In this document: positions 62,899 through 64,000 of the stretch, piece after piece
Layout of the letters: each line of letters opens with the position of its first letter
How positions within the stretch are numbered: the stretch's first letter is position 1
Source: Rhizobium deserti
GTDB lineage: Bacteria; Pseudomonadota; Alphaproteobacteria; Rhizobiales; Rhizobiaceae
DNA length: 64,000 nucleotides
Reading direction: 5' to 3'
NCBI RefSeq assembly: GCF_004358025.1
Contig: NZ_SMTL01000003.1
Coordinates: 248,001 to 312,000, forward strand
The notes under the pieces: generated by a model
The model's database searches: none
What the model was told of the DNA's origin: nothing
Seen by the model: the letters and a program-made list of their open reading frames with translations, nothing else
Made by a program: the position numbers and the translations under genes

Positions 62899-63983
62899 TC
62901 GAAGCGGTCGCCGATCAGGCGCGTCCAGGTCTCGCCGGCAAGCCCGCTGACAAGCGCCCTACCCGCCTTGATCGGCTCCAGAAGGCTCTTGTCGCGCGCA
63001 TCGGCAATGAAGAAAGAACGGCCGTAGAGCATGGTCCTGCGGCTCATCAGAGCGGGAATCAGCCAGGGGTGAGAGCTGCCGCGGACACCGGAATAGCCCA
63101 TCTCATAAGCGTGCGCGAAAAGATCGTCGACAAGCTCGCCTTCGCTGCCCGGCGCGCAGACGGCCTGCAGCAGCCAGCCTATGTTTCCAGGCGACGAGAA
63201 ATAGACATAGGCGCCAAGAAGCTGACCCTTCGGGCCGTATCCGACCCGCCATTCCGGATAGCCGAGATCCCGTTTCTCCTGTGCCTGGGCGAGGAACCAC
63301 AACAACGTGCGCTCATCCCAGCGGGGCCTCAGGGGAAAATGACGAGATAGCGTCATCATCGCTGTAGCGAACTGTTCCGGCGTTGCGTCGCTGAAGCTCA
63401 CTTTCGACGCCGTCCTTTCGGCGGGGCGAAAGGGCATCAGTCTGGCCAAGGCCGCACCGCGATCGAGAATGCGCCCGACAGGCCGCAGGATACCGGCGGG
63501 CGGCACGATCCGGCCGCCGGTATCGGCTGCGGCGGAAAACGGCCGCAGCACCCGCAGCCACCCCATGCTATAGCCCGGATCGAGCGGATACCCCGCCTTC
63601 TGCCACATGCCGAGCGCCGTGTGATTGGCCGTCTCGGTGATCGAAATGTCCTGAGGGCCGGCCATGAAGGCCCGCAGAAGCCGCGCACCCGCCAGCGGAT
63701 TTCCCTTCGGGTCGTCGACCATCAGCGATCCGGCAAATGCAGCCCTCACCGGCCGCGCATCCAGTTCCAGTCGCGACGGAAAGACACCGACAAAGCCTGT
63801 GACCTGACCGCTGGCTTCGACGAACACCTTGGAGCATATGTCCGGATCGCTCCAAGGATGGTTGAGAAACACTTCCTGCAGATAATCGGTCAAGGAAGCG
63901 GTCGGCGGCTTGGACCTGCGGAAGGTCTTTGCAAACAACGACGCGACCATTTGCAGGTCGCCCACTTCCAGATCGCGGACCAT
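62895..63983 (-). CDS. Acetyltransferase-like (GNAT-type) protein, possibly partial
   Basis: A 362-residue protein whose first half resembles a GNAT domain: MVRDLEVGDLQMVASLFAKTFRR, SKVFVEASGQVTGFVGVFPSRLELDARPVRAAFAGSLMVDDPKGNPLAGARLLRAF. The second half (about 200-362) looks like a second, weaker GNAT-like region (YPEWRVGYGPKGQLLGAYVYFSSPGNIGWLLQAVCAP). Function unknown. The frame stays open upstream of the ATG to the window edge, so the true start may lie outside. It is convergent with the NadE-like gene; the two stop codons share a CTAG. Confidence 0.65.
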   Translation of the reverse strand: MVRDLEVGDLQMVASLFAKTFRRSKPPTASLTDYLQEVFLNHPWSDPDICSKVFVEASGQVTGFVGVFPSRLELDARPVRAAFAGSLMVDDPKGNPLAGARLLRAFMAGPQDISITETANHTALGMWQKAGYPLDPGYSMGWLRVLRPFSAAADTGGRIVPPAGILRPVGRILDRGAALARLMPFRPAERTASKVSFSDATPEQFATAMMTLSRHFPLRPRWDERTLLWFLAQAQEKRDLGYPEWRVGYGPKGQLLGAYVYFSSPGNIGWLLQAVCAPGSEGELVDDLFAHAYEMGYSGVRGSSHPWLIPALMSRRTMLYGRSFFIADARDKSLLEPIKAGRALVSGLAGETWTRLIGDRFD

Positions 63984-64000
63984 GCCCGCCTGCGACTTGC

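Noticed and set aside
1..64000. CRISPR array, prophage, insertion sequence, secretion system or defence island
   Set aside because: No regularly spaced repeats, transposase, integrase, phage structural genes or known defence clusters other than the MazEF-type pair were seen.

Overview
The window reads as an ordinary chromosomal segment of a member of the Rhizobiaceae (Rhizobium/Agrobacterium/Ensifer type). This rests on the high G+C, the pst-phoU-phoB phosphate cluster with a divergent ppk2, gcrA with clustered GANTC sites, a podJ-type polar scaffold gene, opgC, and a SAM-II riboswitch in front of metZ. No rRNA, CRISPR array, insertion sequence, prophage or integrase was found. The gene calls come from reading translated sequence and recalling families; no database search was run.

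Layout. 1-10 kb: end of a hybrid sensor kinase, opgC, a flavin reductase, an SRAP (YedK) protein, a small GIY-YIG nuclease between two copies of a palindromic intergenic repeat, then a fatty-acid beta-oxidation cluster on the minus strand (acyl-CoA dehydrogenase, thiolase, FadB-like fusion) with a MazEF-type toxin-antitoxin pair lodged inside it. 10-18 kb: podJ, a TauE-type exporter coupled to a TIGR02186-type protein, and a divergent ClC channel. 18-25 kb: DUF4394 protein, ECF sigma factor and anti-sigma factor, alpha/beta hydrolase, and the PdeM/Lhr DNA-repair pair. 25-35 kb: Rrf2 regulator with an AhpD-like protein, two tandem YitT membrane proteins, a methyltransferase, a CAP lipoprotein, a MATE exporter, pyrD, two regulators and a solute-binding protein. 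35-46 kb: a GT2 glycosyltransferase, three small unknown proteins, tRNA-Gly, dcd, SAM-II/metZ, apaG, hslO, argF, argD, gcrA and a PACE exporter. 46-54 kb: phoB, phoU, pstB, pstA, pstC, pstS and phoR on the minus strand, ppk2 on the plus strand. 54-64 kb: a membrane protein, nitronate monooxygenase, tRNA-Thr, two redox enzymes, xthA, and a partial cluster of acyl carrier protein, acyl-AMP ligase, NadE-type ligase and an acetyltransferase-like protein at the window edge.

The most informative non-coding signals are these: a SAM-II aptamer whose pseudoknot strand can alternatively build an antiterminator; near-identical palindromes in front of the beta-oxidation cluster and the nitronate monooxygenase, suggesting one regulator; a perfect 10-bp-arm palindrome before the antitoxin gene; a long palindrome over the -10 of the Rrf2 gene; six GANTC sites and a near-CtrA box before gcrA; a Pho-box-like site before pstS; and an intercistronic hairpin between pstS and pstC. 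The best candidates for undescribed biology are the repeat-bracketed GIY-YIG gene and the ACP/AMP-ligase/NadE cluster at the right edge. Neither is proven to be a new system by this sequence alone.
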